A stretch of DNA of 64,000 bases, taken from contig CANGIQ010000004.1 in the NCBI GenBank assembly GCA_947453965.1, positions 1-64,000 on the forward strand, read 5' to 3'. Below, piece by piece: positions 44,009-53,532 of this stretch. Each line of letters opens with the position of its first letter. Within the stretch, counting starts at the first letter, position 1. The stretch comes from Comamonadaceae bacterium (GTDB lineage Bacteria > Pseudomonadota > Gammaproteobacteria > Burkholderiales > Burkholderiaceae_C). Below the pieces are notes generated by a model. That model had not been told where the DNA came from. It ran no database searches and was given only the letters and a program-made list of their open reading frames with translations. Made by a program: the position numbers and the translations under genes.

Positions 44009-46789
44009 ATGAGCTTGACTGTGACTGATTCTTCTTCCAAACATCTTGACCTTCCCGCACTCGACGCTTTAACCGGCGGTGCATTCACTGCTGCCAACTC
44101 GGGCGATCGCGCCGCACGCTTGCGTGAATGGCTGTCTGGCCAGCCCACTTTGGCACAGCTGGAAGACGTTTTCCGTGAAATGAACACCCGCGACAAAGGC
44201 GCCGCCAAGGTCTTGCGCGAAAAGCTCGACGAGCTGCGTCGCGCCAAAGAGCAAGACGTGCTGGTGCACGAGTGGGCCGCCAAAGGCGAGGTGCTGCGCG
44301 ATGCGCCACACATCAATTTGGCCGATGCCATGGGCTGGCAGCGCGATGCGGCCAAGGCGGGTGCGCCCTTGTCACGCGAGCCTCTGGCGAGTTTGAAAAA
44401 CGCGTTGGCCGAACGTGTCAAAGCGATTGAAGATTTACAGCACCAAACCCAGGTGCAACGCGAAGCCGCTGTGTTGCTGGCGCAGCGCATCGAGGTGCTG
44501 TCGACCAAGCCCTGGCAAGACGCCTTGGCCCAACGTGATGCCTTGCAAGCTGATTTGGACCGCTGGGTGGCGCAAGCGCAAGCCTTGTCCAACGATGCGC
44601 AATGGCCCAGCGTGGATGCCAAGTTCGCCCCGGCGCTGCAAACCAGCACCCAACAGGTGCAAGCCGTGTGGACCGCCTTTGGCGAAGCTCTGACCTTGAC
44701 GCAAGCTGCTGCCGCAGACGCGGCCGCGCCACTGCCCGCCGTCCCTGCATGGGCTGATCAGTTGCGCGTCGCGCGTGGTGAGGTGCTGCCCCAAGCTGCC
44801 GCGCCCGCCAAACCTGCTGCCGCAGCCGGATTGGATGCGACCCGCAAAGTCAAGCCCAGCGCGGACAAAGCGGTGGTCGACCAAAAACGCCTAGAGCTGG
44901 CCATGCAGGCCGAGGCTTTGTTCAAACCAGCGCCAGTTGCCAAAGTGGCGCGTCAAGCACCTGCTGCCCAGCCGGATGCCGCCATAGCGCAAGCCTCGGT
45001 TGATGCAATGGTTGATGCGCCTGAGTCGCAAGTTCAGCCAGCCGCTGCCGAAGCAACGCCTGAAGCGGCAGCTGCTGTCACCGACCAAGCCGCAGTTCCA
45101 GCGCCTGAAGCGGTGCATGCCCCAGCCGCAGACAAGACTCAAGCGGCTGAGCCCGCCCGCGTACCTGCCATGGGCGGCCGCAAGCTGCAAGAAGCCTTGC
45201 GCAATTTGCGCGAGCAATGGAAAAAAATCGACAAAGAAGCGGCGCCCAACCCGGCCTTGTGGAAACGCTTTGACGCGGCCTGCAACCGTGCTCACGAGGT
45301 GGTGGATGTGTGGCTTAAGGAGGCGCGTGCTCAAACCGCTGCGCACAAAGCCCAGCGTGTGGCTTTGATCGAAGAAGTCAAAGCATGGACGGTGGAACAT
45401 GCCAATGGCCCTGACTGGAAAGCCGTGGCCCGTCAATTGCACCAGTTCGCCCAACGTTGGCGCGACAGCGGTCACTTGAGCGAAAAAATGTTTGCCGAGT
45501 TGCAACCCGTGTGGAAGGCTGCCATCCACGCAGCGCATGAACCCTTGGAAGTGGTGCAAAAAGCCAGCTTGGCGCGCCGTCAAGCGCTGATTGCCGAAGC
45601 CCAAGCTCTGGGCGCTGCGCCCACCTTGCGCATTGATGCGGTCAAAGCTCTGCAACAACGTTGGCAAGAAGAAGCACACACCGTGGTGCTCGATCGCAAG
45701 CAAGAACAAAAACTGTGGGATGCCTTCCGTCAACCGATTGACGAAGCGTTTGCCCGCAAATCCTCGACCCGCGAACACGCACAAACTGCGTTGACGCCGC
45801 ACGACAAAGCCGTATTGGAGGCAGCCAAAGCCCTCGAATCGGCCACGGCCAAAGGCGACATCAGCCAAATTCGCGCCGCCATGCAGGCTTTGGAGCAAGT
45901 CTCTCGCGGTGAGGTGGTGGCCAGCGCGGCTCCTGCGCCTGCATCTGCTGAGACCGCCGCTGCTCCCGCAGCGCAAGCGCCTGAGGCCGCTGCACAGGCT
46001 GAGGCTGCTGACACCCCTGTGGCTGATGCTGCAACGGATGTTGTGTCTCAAGAAGTGGCTGCCGATGCGTCGAGCGATGCCGCGCCATCGCAAGAGCCGG
46101 CGGCTGAAGCCGCCCCTGCCAAACCCAAAGCCGCACCACGTCCTGTGGTGGCCGTGCGTGGCGATGACCGTCCAGGGCAAAAACGCACCGAAGTGGCATC
46201 TGCCGGTCCCCGTGGCCGCGATGGCAAACCCGGTGGCAAGTTCGGCGACAAGCCAGGATTTGGCCGCGACGGAAAACCTTCGCGAGATGGCGGGCGTGAT
46301 GGTGGTCGTGAAGGATTTGCTCCACGCGGCCCCCGTTTGGGAGATGCCGCATTCCGTGCCCAACGTCATGCCCTGGAATCGGCGCAAGACGCCTTGCGTC
46401 GCTTGGCGGCACAAGCCCACGGCGAAGTGTTGACCCAGCTGATGCACGCCTGGGAAAAGCGCGATGCCGCGCAATTGCCAGCCGCACAAGCCATTGGCAA
46501 CAAACTCAGCCCAGCACAACGCACCCAGTGGGCGCAAGCCTTGGCAGCAGCGCCCAAGGGTGACACAGTCACGCCGTTGTTGCGCTTGGAAGTGGCGGCC
46601 GAGCTGCCCACGCCAGCCGCACAGATGGACGCGCGCCGCGCCCTGCAATTGCAATTGCTGACGCGCCGCAACGACCCATCGCCTCAAATGACATGGGCGA
46701 CAGATGCGGCCCAGGTGTTGGGCGGTACGTACGACGAAGCTGCTTCGCGTCGCTTGCAAGCGGCGCTGAAGGTGTTGCTCAAGCGCTGA
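44009..46789 (+). CDS. Large DUF349 protein with Gly/Arg/Asp-rich linker
   Basis: A 926-aa protein with at least three DUF349 helical repeats in the middle: LREQWKKIDKEAAPNPALWKRF (about 400), FAQRWRDSGHLSEKMFAELQPV (about 480) and LQQRWQEEAHTVVLDRKQEQKLW (about 550). Ala/Pro/Glu-rich low-complexity spacers flank them (about 270-390 and 630-720). A basic GRDGKPGGKFGDK and DGGRDGGREGFAPRG tract (about 730-780) precedes a helical C-terminal domain. Some DUF349 proteins are linked to ribosomes or RNA, but the role of this one is unknown. The start ATG at 44009 is the first in frame. Confidence 0.85.
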   Translation: MSLTVTDSSSKHLDLPALDALTGGAFTAANSGDRAARLREWLSGQPTLAQLEDVFREMNTRDKGAAKVLREKLDELRRAKEQDVLVHEWAAKGEVLRDAPHINLADAMGWQRDAAKAGAPLSREPLASLKNALAERVKAIEDLQHQTQVQREAAVLLAQRIEVLSTKPWQDALAQRDALQADLDRWVAQAQALSNDAQWPSVDAKFAPALQTSTQQVQAVWTAFGEALTLTQAAAADAAAPLPAVPAWADQLRVARGEVLPQAAAPAKPAAAAGLDATRKVKPSADKAVVDQKRLELAMQAEALFKPAPVAKVARQAPAAQPDAAIAQASVDAMVDAPESQVQPAAAEATPEAAAAVTDQAAVPAPEAVHAPAADKTQAAEPARVPAMGGRKLQEALRNLREQWKKIDKEAAPNPALWKRFDAACNRAHEVVDVWLKEARAQTAAHKAQRVALIEEVKAWTVEHANGPDWKAVARQLHQFAQRWRDSGHLSEKMFAELQPVWKAAIHAAHEPLEVVQKASLARRQALIAEAQALGAAPTLRIDAVKALQQRWQEEAHTVVLDRKQEQKLWDAFRQPIDEAFARKSSTREHAQTALTPHDKAVLEAAKALESATAKGDISQIRAAMQALEQVSRGEVVASAAPAPASAETAAAPAAQAPEAAAQAEAADTPVADAATDVVSQEVAADASSDAAPSQEPAAEAAPAKPKAAPRPVVAVRGDDRPGQKRTEVASAGPRGRDGKPGGKFGDKPGFGRDGKPSRDGGRDGGREGFAPRGPRLGDAAFRAQRHALESAQDALRRLAAQAHGEVLTQLMHAWEKRDAAQLPAAQAIGNKLSPAQRTQWAQALAAAPKGDTVTPLLRLEVAAELPTPAAQMDARRALQLQLLTRRNDPSPQMTWATDAAQVLGGTYDEAASRRLQAALKVLLKR

Positions 46790-46802
46790 CACGCATTGAA
46801 CG

Positions 46803-46836
46803 AAAAAAAGCGGCGCAGTCATGCGCCGTTTTTTTT
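46803..46836 (+). terminator. Intrinsic terminator after the DUF349 gene
   Basis: CGGCGCA (46811-46817) and TGCGCCG (46822-46828) form a stem with loop GTCA, followed by eight T. An A-run precedes the stem, so it could also serve the convergent lpxH unit. Confidence 0.93.
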
Positions 46837-46863
46837 GCCGGGTTTCGAGCTGAAGATACGCGC

Positions 46864-47676
46864 TTATGGCGCGAGCGCTTGGTGCAAGGGCCAGCGTCGC
46901 AGCCCTTGTGTTGCACTGTGCACTTCATGCTGCAGCCAACTCAGCACCTCCAGGCGCGCAGGCATGGTGTTGGCGTGCCAATCGCTCAACACCCAGCGTT
47001 GAAGGTGTTCCCCTAAGTCATGTTGGGCAGGCCGATGGGTGTGACCGTGAATCAGGGTCTGGCATTGGGCCGCATGTAGCCAAGTGCGTGCGGCATGGGC
47101 ATCCACATCGGCGTAATCGGTGTGGCTGTGTTTGCGGGTTTCGCTTTGGGTGCGCAGTGCGCGTGCCACGGCCTGGCGTTCGCTCAAGGGGCGGGCCAGG
47201 AACGCCTGTTGCCAAGCGGGCTGGCGCACCTCGGCGCGAAAGGTCATGTAGTCCACATCGTCCAAGCACAGGCTGTCGCCATGGCTCAGCAGCAGGCGTT
47301 GCTCACCGAGCGCAAGCACACAAGGGTCTGACAAGCCGTGCATGCCGGTGGTTCGAAGCAAGCCAGTGCCGACCAAAAAGTCGCGGTTGCCGCACATGAA
47401 ATACACCGGCAGGCGCTGCACTGTGCGTTGCAACACGGCGGTGCATTGGGCGGCAAACTTATCGGTGGTGTCGTCACCGATCCAGACCTCAAACAAATCC
47501 CCCAAGATGAACAACGCATCGGCAGGGGTGTGGTCCATGTAGTGCACCCAGGCGTCAAAGGTCGAGGCCTCGCGTTCCTCCAGGTGCACGTCCGAGATGA
47601 AGTCCACCCGCTGCCAATCGGGCGAGCCTTGCACACAGGGAAGGGGCAGGCTCAGCGCGGTGGGCGGGTAGGACAT
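46864..47676 (-). CDS. lpxH: UDP-2,3-diacylglucosamine diphosphatase
   Basis: A lipid A pathway enzyme that hydrolyses UDP-diacylglucosamine to lipid X. It has the calcineurin-like metallophosphoesterase motifs FISDVHLEE, FILGDLFEVWIGDD, MCGNRDFLVG, LLSHGDSLCLDD and HGHTHRP. At 270 aa it is slightly longer than E. coli LpxH (240). It lies 6 bases after a cyclophilin gene, a common neighbour. Confidence 0.95.
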   Translation of the reverse strand: MSYPPTALSLPLPCVQGSPDWQRVDFISDVHLEEREASTFDAWVHYMDHTPADALFILGDLFEVWIGDDTTDKFAAQCTAVLQRTVQRLPVYFMCGNRDFLVGTGLLRTTGMHGLSDPCVLALGEQRLLLSHGDSLCLDDVDYMTFRAEVRQPAWQQAFLARPLSERQAVARALRTQSETRKHSHTDYADVDAHAARTWLHAAQCQTLIHGHTHRPAQHDLGEHLQRWVLSDWHANTMPARLEVLSWLQHEVHSATQGLRRWPLHQALAP

Positions 47677-47682
47677 GGGGGC

Positions 47683-48189
47683 TTAAAGCGCGACGGCTTT
47701 CTCAATCACCACGTCTTCTTTGGGCACGTCATCGTGAAAGCCTTTGCGGCCAGTTTTGACGGCTGCGATTTTGTCGACCACGTCATTGCCGCTCACCACT
47801 TTGCCAAACACGGCATAGCCCCAACCTTGCATGCTGGGTGCTTTGTGGTTCAAAAAGTCGTTGTCCGCCACGTTGATGAAGAACTGTGCCGTGGCCGAGT
47901 GAGGGTCTGACGTGCGGGCCATGGCCAGTGTGTAATGGTTGTTTTTGAGGCCGTTGTTGGCTTCGTTTTCAATCGGGGCATCGCACTCTTTTTGCGTCAT
48001 GCCAGGCTCAAAACCACCGCCTTGGACCATGAAGCCGGGGATGACACGGTGAAAAATGGTTTTGTCGTAATGGCCTTTGTTCACATAGTGCAGAAAGTTT
48101 TCGGTGCACTTGGGGGCTTTTTCAGCGTCCAGCTCAATGGTGATGACGCCGTGGTCCAAGATGTGCAGTTCGACTTGTGGGTTGCTCAT
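47683..48189 (-). CDS. ppiB: Cytoplasmic cyclophilin (peptidyl-prolyl isomerase B)
   Basis: A 168-aa prolyl isomerase without a signal peptide. [21 protein letters not shown] and [25 protein letters not shown] (over about residues 90-115) are the catalytic cyclophilin stretches, with Arg and Phe/Gln active-site residues present. It follows the secreted paralogue at 48226, suggesting a tandem duplication with one exported copy. Confidence 0.95.
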   Translation of the reverse strand: MSNPQVELHILDHGVITIELDAEKAPKCTENFLHYVNKGHYDKTIFHRVIPGFMVQGGGFEPGMTQKECDAPIENEANNGLKNNHYTLAMARTSDPHSATAQFFINVADNDFLNHKAPSMQGWGYAVFGKVVSGNDVVDKIAAVKTGRKGFHDDVPKEDVVIEKAVAL

Positions 48190-48225
48190 GTTTTTTCCTT
48201 GATGAAGTAAGCGAGAGGCCAGGCG

Positions 48226-48819
48226 TTACAACACGCTGGCCGATTGAATGACCACCGGTGTGCGTGGCACATCCGAAGGGAAGGGGCCGCCAAATCCGGT
48301 GGGGATGGCCCTGATTTTGTTGACCACGTCCATGCCCGAGACCACTTTGCCAAACACGGTGTAGCCGGGTTGTTGCGGTGTGGGGTCAAGGAAACCGTTG
48401 TCCACCACGTTGATGAAAAACTGCGAAGTGGCAGAGTGGGGCGCATTGGTGCGCGCCATGGCCAGCGTGCCCACGGTGTTGCGGGGACCGCCCTTGGCCA
48501 AGGCTTCGCGGCCTTCGTGCTCCACGGGCGCGCGTGTGCGACGCTCGATGTAGCGTTGGTCGTAGCCGCCGCCTTGGATCATGAAGTTGCCGATGACGCG
48601 GTGAAAAATGGTGCCGTCGTAGTGTTTGTCACGCACGTACTGCAAAAAGTTGTCGACGGTTTTGGGGGCTTTGTCAGGATAGACCTCAACCACGAACTCA
48701 CCCTGGTTGGTGACGAACTTCACTTGAGGTGCTGTTTGTGCCACTGCCTGCTGTGTGGTGAAAGCCAAGAATGAAAGGCCCAACGCGCAAAGCACGCGGC
48801 GTGTGATGTGTGTGGTCAT
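48226..48819 (-). CDS. ppiA: Periplasmic cyclophilin (peptidyl-prolyl isomerase A)
   Basis: A 197-aa prolyl isomerase with a signal peptide (RRVLCALGLSFLAFTTQQAVA, cleavage near VAQTAPQ). The catalytic motif FHRVIGNFMIQGGGYDQRY and SATSQFFINVVDNGFL are intact. It overlaps the upstream TPR gene by four bases. It acts on periplasmic protein folding. Confidence 0.95.
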   Translation of the reverse strand: MTTHITRRVLCALGLSFLAFTTQQAVAQTAPQVKFVTNQGEFVVEVYPDKAPKTVDNFLQYVRDKHYDGTIFHRVIGNFMIQGGGYDQRYIERRTRAPVEHEGREALAKGGPRNTVGTLAMARTNAPHSATSQFFINVVDNGFLDPTPQQPGYTVFGKVVSGMDVVNKIRAIPTGFGGPFPSDVPRTPVVIQSASVL

Positions 48820-49445
48820 GGTTGTGTAGAAGCGCGTGAAGGGTTGGGTTGGAGGTGCTCAATTTTTTGCGCCAAGGCGGATTGCTTGGGGTTGATGGCC
48901 AAGGCCTGTTCATAGGCCTGACGGGCCAGTTGCACCAATACGTCGCCCAAGTTTTCTTGGGCTTCGGCATAGCGGGGGTTGGCGCGCAGCGCCGCGTCGA
49001 TGGCTTCTTTGGCCTTGGCGTAATCGCCTTGTGCGGCGTAGAGCACGCCCAGGTTGTTGTGGGGCTCGGCCAGCTCTGGGTAATCTTGGGTCAATGCCAA
49101 ATAAATAGCTTGTGCCTGTGCTGCTTGGCCCAGTTGTTCGAAGATGAAGCCTTGCCAAAAACGCATTTGTGGATCACGGGGGTTGGTGGCCAGCCCTTTG
49201 TTCACCAAGGCTTGCGCCTGCGCATACTTGCCTTGGCGCAACAGTTTGCGCACCTCTTCGTGCGGGTCTGTTTGGATGATGCGCTGCAGGGACTGAGGGG
49301 GCTGCCACTCTTGCACCACGCCGGTTTGGGCCGCAGCAGGGGGGAGGCCGGTGACCAGCGCCAAGCCCACGGCTGCAGCGCTGGACCAGCGCCGCAAACA
49401 ATGCGTCAAATGCGCATGGCAGAAAAGTGCAACAGGGTTTTTCAT
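48816..49445 (-). CDS. Periplasmic TPR protein
   Basis: A 209-aa protein with a signal-like N-terminus (SSAAAVGLALVTGLPPAAAQ) and three to four tetratricopeptide repeats, e.g. GKYAQAQALVNKGLATNPRD, PELAEPHNNLGVLYAAQGDYAKAKEAIDAAL and NPRYAEAQENLGDVL. The start MKNPVALF at 49445 is preferred over Mets up to 49562, which lie in the cysS promoter region. The function is unknown; coupling to ppiA suggests an envelope folding or assembly role. Confidence 0.83.
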   Translation of the reverse strand: MKNPVALFCHAHLTHCLRRWSSAAAVGLALVTGLPPAAAQTGVVQEWQPPQSLQRIIQTDPHEEVRKLLRQGKYAQAQALVNKGLATNPRDPQMRFWQGFIFEQLGQAAQAQAIYLALTQDYPELAEPHNNLGVLYAAQGDYAKAKEAIDAALRANPRYAEAQENLGDVLVQLARQAYEQALAINPKQSALAQKIEHLQPNPSRASTQP

Positions 49446-49548
49446 GTGCTTTGTATACTGGAGCCCATTGTAAAACAGGGGTGTGTTCATTAACGCCCCC
49501 ATGTTGCACCACACCCGACCCTTGACTGCGGTCTTTGACGATTCACTC

Positions 49549-50922
49549 ATGACGCTTCGCATTCACAACACGCTCACGCGTGCGCTGGAGAATTTTTCGC
49601 CGCTCGAACCTGGCCATGTCCGCATGTATGTGTGCGGCATGACCGTGTACGACCTCTGCCATTTGGGCCATGCGCGTTCCATGGTGGCGTTCGACGTGGT
49701 GCAGCGCTGGCTCAAGGCCAGTGGCTACCGCGTGACCTACGTGCGCAACATCACCGACATTGACGACAAGATCATCAAACGCTCGCTGGAAAACGGCGAA
49801 ACCGTGCGCGGCTTGACAGACCGCATGATTGATGCCCTGCACCAAGACGCCGACGCTTTGGGCATCGAGCGCCCCACGCACGAGCCCCGTGCGATGGATT
49901 ACGTGCCGCAAATGCTCTCAATGATTGGCACCTTGCAAGCCAAAGGCTTGGCCTACCAAGCCAGCAATGGCGATGTGAATTACGCTGTGCGCAAGTTCCC
50001 AGGTTATGGCAAGTTGTCTGGCAAATCGCTGGACGAACTGCAAGCCGGCGAACGCGTGGCGGTGGACGATGGCAAACAAGACCCACTGGACTTTGTGCTG
50101 TGGAAATCGGCCAAAGAGAGCGAGCCCGACGAGGTCAAATGGGCCAGCTCTTTCGGTGCCGGTCGTCCCGGCTGGCACATCGAGTGCTCGGCCATGAGCT
50201 GCGAGATGCTGGGCCAAAGCTTTGACATCCACGGCGGTGGCGCCGATTTGCAGTTCCCCCACCACGAAAACGAAATCGCCCAGAGCGAAGGCGCCAACGG
50301 GCAAAAGATGGCCAGCGTGTGGATGCACAACGGTTTCATCAATGTGGACAACGAAAAAATGTCCAAAAGCTTGGGCAACTTTTTCACCATCCGCGATGTG
50401 CTCAAAGAATTTGACGCCGAAACCGTGCGTTTCTTTGTGGTGCGTAGCCACTACCGCAGCCAGCTCAATTACAGCGATGTGCATTTGAATGACGCCCGTG
50501 GCGCCTTGAAGCGCCTCTACACCGCGCTGGGTACCGTGACGCCTGATGACGTGACGATCGATTGGACCGAACCCCACGCCGCGCGCTTCAAAGCCGCGAT
50601 GGACGAAGACTTTGGCACGCCCGAAGCCGTGGCTGTGTTGTTTGAACTGGCCAGCGAAGTCAACCGTACCCACTCGGCGTACACCGCTGGCTTGCTCAAA
50701 GCCTTGGGTGGCGTGTTGGGTTTGTTGCAAGACGATCCCCAAGCCTTTGCTCAAGCGGGCGCCGGTGTGGATGAAGGCGCCATTCAAGCCCAGATCGCCG
50801 CCCGTGCAGCCGCCAAAGCTGCCAAGAACTTTGCCGAGGCCGATCGCATTCGCCAAGAACTGGCGGGGCAGGGCATTGTGCTGAAAGACTCACCCACAGG
50901 CACGACCTGGGAGCGTGGCTAA
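49549..50922 (+). CDS. cysS: Cysteinyl-tRNA synthetase
   Basis: 457 aa, charging tRNA-Cys. The class I signature is [16 protein letters not shown] (HIGH as HLGH), zinc ligands include the Cys of [10 protein letters not shown] and GWHIECSAM, with HHENE, and the second signature is [10 protein letters not shown]. The DALR-like C-terminal domain ends [23 protein letters not shown]. The start MTLRIHNTL at 49549 fits the family; an in-frame upstream Met at 49483 adds no conserved sequence. Confidence 0.97.
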   Translation: MTLRIHNTLTRALENFSPLEPGHVRMYVCGMTVYDLCHLGHARSMVAFDVVQRWLKASGYRVTYVRNITDIDDKIIKRSLENGETVRGLTDRMIDALHQDADALGIERPTHEPRAMDYVPQMLSMIGTLQAKGLAYQASNGDVNYAVRKFPGYGKLSGKSLDELQAGERVAVDDGKQDPLDFVLWKSAKESEPDEVKWASSFGAGRPGWHIECSAMSCEMLGQSFDIHGGGADLQFPHHENEIAQSEGANGQKMASVWMHNGFINVDNEKMSKSLGNFFTIRDVLKEFDAETVRFFVVRSHYRSQLNYSDVHLNDARGALKRLYTALGTVTPDDVTIDWTEPHAARFKAAMDEDFGTPEAVAVLFELASEVNRTHSAYTAGLLKALGGVLGLLQDDPQAFAQAGAGVDEGAIQAQIAARAAAKAAKNFAEADRIRQELAGQGIVLKDSPTGTTWERG

Positions 50923-50925
50923 GCC

Positions 50926-51570
50926 ATGGTCAGCACAGACAAAATCACCATTGCCACGCCCGAGTACTGGGCGGAGGCGTGCAAGCACCTGGTCAAAAAA
51001 GACCGGGTGATGAAGCGCCTGATTCCGCAATTTGGTGACGCCTCGCTGCAATCGCGTGGCGATGCGTTTGTCACCCTGGCGCGCAGCATTGTGGGTCAGC
51101 AAATCTCGGTCAAAGCGGCGCAAACCGTGTGGGACCGCTTTGCGCTGTTGCCCCGCAAGATCACCCCCACCAACGTCTTGAAACTCAAGGTGGACGACAT
51201 GCGCGCCGCCGGTTTGTCAGCCCGCAAAGTGGAGTACCTGGTGGACTTGGCACTGCACTTTGACAATGGTGCCTTGCATGTGAAAAAGTGGTCCGAAATG
51301 GACGACGAAGCCATCATCGACGAGTTGGTGGCGATCCGTGGCATTGGCCGTTGGACGGCCGAGATGTTTTTGATTTTTCACCTCATGCGGCCCAATGTGT
51401 TGCCGCTGGACGATGTGGGCTTGATCAATGGCATCAGCCACAACTATTTTTCGGGCGAATCCGTCAGTCGCAGCGAGGCCCGAGAGGTGGCTGCGGCGTG
51501 GGCCCCCTATTGCAGTGTCGCCACTTGGTATATTTGGCGCTCGCTAGATCCGCTGCCAGTGGAATACTGA
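50926..51570 (+). CDS. DNA-3-methyladenine glycosylase II (AlkA-like)
   Basis: A 214-aa HhH-GPD glycosylase for alkylated bases. VTLARSIVGQQISVKAAQTVWDRF is the N-terminal helix pair, VAIRGIGRWTAEMFLIF the helix-hairpin-helix, and LPLDDVGLING carries the catalytic Asp. It lacks the AlkA N-terminal beta domain, so it is the short form common in Burkholderiales. The gap to cysS is three bases, and accA follows 14 bases later. Confidence 0.92.
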   Translation: MVSTDKITIATPEYWAEACKHLVKKDRVMKRLIPQFGDASLQSRGDAFVTLARSIVGQQISVKAAQTVWDRFALLPRKITPTNVLKLKVDDMRAAGLSARKVEYLVDLALHFDNGALHVKKWSEMDDEAIIDELVAIRGIGRWTAEMFLIFHLMRPNVLPLDDVGLINGISHNYFSGESVSRSEAREVAAAWAPYCSVATWYIWRSLDPLPVEY

Positions 51571-51584
51571 GCCGCTAAGGAGTA

Positions 51585-52568
51585 ATGAATTTGGCTAAGA
51601 AAACTTTCCTCGACTTTGAACAACCGATTGCCGAACTCGAAGGCAAGATCGATGAGCTGCGCTATGTGCAAAGCGAATCGGCGGTCGACATCTCGGAGGA
51701 GATTGACCAGCTCAGCAAGAAAAGCATGCAGCTGACCAAGGACATTTACAGCAACCTCACACCGTGGCAGATTACCAAGATTGCCCGTCATGCCGAGCGT
51801 CCCTACACGCTGGACTACATCAACGACATCTTCACTGACTTTGTGGAGTTGCACGGCGACCGCCACTTTGCGGACGACCTGAGCATTGTGGGCGGCTTGG
51901 CCCGCTTCAATGGCAATGCCTGCATGGTGCTGGGCCATCAAAAAGGCCGCGACACCAAAGAGCGCGCAGCGCGCAACTTTGGCATGAGCCGTCCCGAGGG
52001 CTACCGCAAAGCTTTGCGTTTGATGAAGACCGCCGAGAAATTCAAGCTGCCCGTGTTCACCTTTGTGGATACACCTGGCGCTTACCCTGGCATCGACGCC
52101 GAAGAGCGCAGCCAGTCCGAAGCGATTGGCCGCAATATTTTTGAAATGGCCCAACTCGAAGTGCCCATCATCACCACCATCATTGGTGAAGGTGGTTCGG
52201 GCGGTGCTTTGGCCATCAGCGTGGCCGACCAAGTGTTGATGCTGCAGTACTCGGTGTACTCGGTGATCAGCCCTGAAGGCTGTGCCTCGATTTTGTGGAA
52301 AACCTCGGACCGAGCCGAAGACGCGGCAGAAGCCCTGGGCATCACCGCCCATCGTTTGAAAGCCTTGGGCTTGATCGACAAAATCGTCAACGAGCCCGTG
52401 GGTGGCGCACACCGCGACCCCAAGCAAATGGCCGCTCAACTCAAACGCGGTTTGAACGATGCGTGGCGCCAAGTGACCGACTTGAAGATCAAAGAATTGC
52501 TCGACAAGCGCTACGACCGTCTGCAAAGCTATGGCCGTTTCAGCGACACCAAAGCCGAAGCCCGCTGA
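51585..52568 (+). CDS. accA: Acetyl-CoA carboxylase carboxyltransferase alpha subunit
   Basis: 327 aa; with AccD it transfers the carboxyl from biotin to acetyl-CoA at the start of fatty-acid synthesis. [21 protein letters not shown] opens the protein, and [40 protein letters not shown] and [11 protein letters not shown] are conserved. The start ATG at 51585 follows AAGGAGTA. Its last 38 bases overlap the tilS start. Confidence 0.98.
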   Translation: MNLAKKTFLDFEQPIAELEGKIDELRYVQSESAVDISEEIDQLSKKSMQLTKDIYSNLTPWQITKIARHAERPYTLDYINDIFTDFVELHGDRHFADDLSIVGGLARFNGNACMVLGHQKGRDTKERAARNFGMSRPEGYRKALRLMKTAEKFKLPVFTFVDTPGAYPGIDAEERSQSEAIGRNIFEMAQLEVPIITTIIGEGGSGGALAISVADQVLMLQYSVYSVISPEGCASILWKTSDRAEDAAEALGITAHRLKALGLIDKIVNEPVGGAHRDPKQMAAQLKRGLNDAWRQVTDLKIKELLDKRYDRLQSYGRFSDTKAEAR

Positions 52569-53499
52569 TTTCCCCTCGCTGGACGCGCTCCAGCACTTGC
52601 CCGCGTTCGCTGTGGCACTCAGCGGCGGGGCCGACTCCACCGCACTGTTGATCGCCTGCGCCACGCGCTGGCCAGGCTGCGTGCACGCTGTTCACGTGCA
52701 CCACGGTTTGCAAGCTGCGGCAGATGGCTTTGAAGCACATTGCGTCGCTTTGTGTGAACAATTCAACGTACCGCTGGTCGTGCAACGTGTGAATGCCGCA
52801 CACGCCGCAGGCGAAAGCCCCGAAGACGCGGCACGCCAAGCACGCTACCGTGCCTTGGCCGATGCCTTGGCGCACCACTGGGACGGTGCAATCCACGATG
52901 TGGTGCTGGCCCAGCATGCCGATGACCAGGTGGAAACCTTGCTGCTGGCACTCTCGCGTGGTGCCGGCTTGCCTGGCTTAGCCAGCATGCCCCCAGTGGC
53001 TCAGCGTTTGGGCGTGACCTACCACCGCCCTTGGTTGACGGTACCAGGGCAGACGTTACGCCATGCTTTGGTGAGCACAGGACAAACGTGGGTCGAAGAC
53101 CCCAGCAACACAGACACCCGTTACATCCGCAACCGCATTCGTGCCGAACTGCTGCCCGTGCTGGAAAAAGCCTTCCCTTCGTTTCGGCAGACCTTTGCGC
53201 GCAGTGCCTCGCATGCTGCACAAGCTCAAACCTTGCTGCAAGAAATGGCCGAGCAAGACCTGCGCATCGTGGGGCATCCACCAGCGATTCAGGCTTTGCA
53301 GCAGCTCAGCCCTGCGCGACAAACCAATGTGCTGCGCCACTGGCTGGACATCGAACGCATGCAAGCTAGCGCCGCGCAGATGCAGGCCTTGCTGGTGCAA
53401 ATCAAAGCCTGCACCACACGTGGCCACCACATCGACATCAAGGTGGGGCGGGGCTTTGTGCGCCGCGATGGGGCGTTGCTGCGTTGCTACAATCCCTAG
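52531..53499 (+). CDS. tilS: tRNA(Ile)-lysidine synthetase
   Basis: A 322-aa ATP-pyrophosphatase that converts C34 of tRNA-Ile(CAU) to lysidine. The PP-loop is [16 protein letters not shown], and [29 protein letters not shown] and [16 protein letters not shown] are family segments. The C-terminal domain is short compared with E. coli TilS (432 aa). The start lies inside accA; no in-frame start exists between the accA stop and the PP-loop. Confidence 0.94.
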   Translation: MAVSATPKPKPADFPSLDALQHLPAFAVALSGGADSTALLIACATRWPGCVHAVHVHHGLQAAADGFEAHCVALCEQFNVPLVVQRVNAAHAAGESPEDAARQARYRALADALAHHWDGAIHDVVLAQHADDQVETLLLALSRGAGLPGLASMPPVAQRLGVTYHRPWLTVPGQTLRHALVSTGQTWVEDPSNTDTRYIRNRIRAELLPVLEKAFPSFRQTFARSASHAAQAQTLLQEMAEQDLRIVGHPPAIQALQQLSPARQTNVLRHWLDIERMQASAAQMQALLVQIKACTTRGHHIDIKVGRGFVRRDGALLRCYNP

Positions 53500-53532
53500 G
53501 TTTTACAGTCGTTCCACCTTCATTTCATCTCA

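Noticed and set aside
44891-46822. A 643-aa minus-strand open frame
   Set aside because: It is antisense to the DUF349 gene and exists because of that gene's Ala/Pro codon bias; it has no family motifs and low-complexity Arg/Gly/Cys content.
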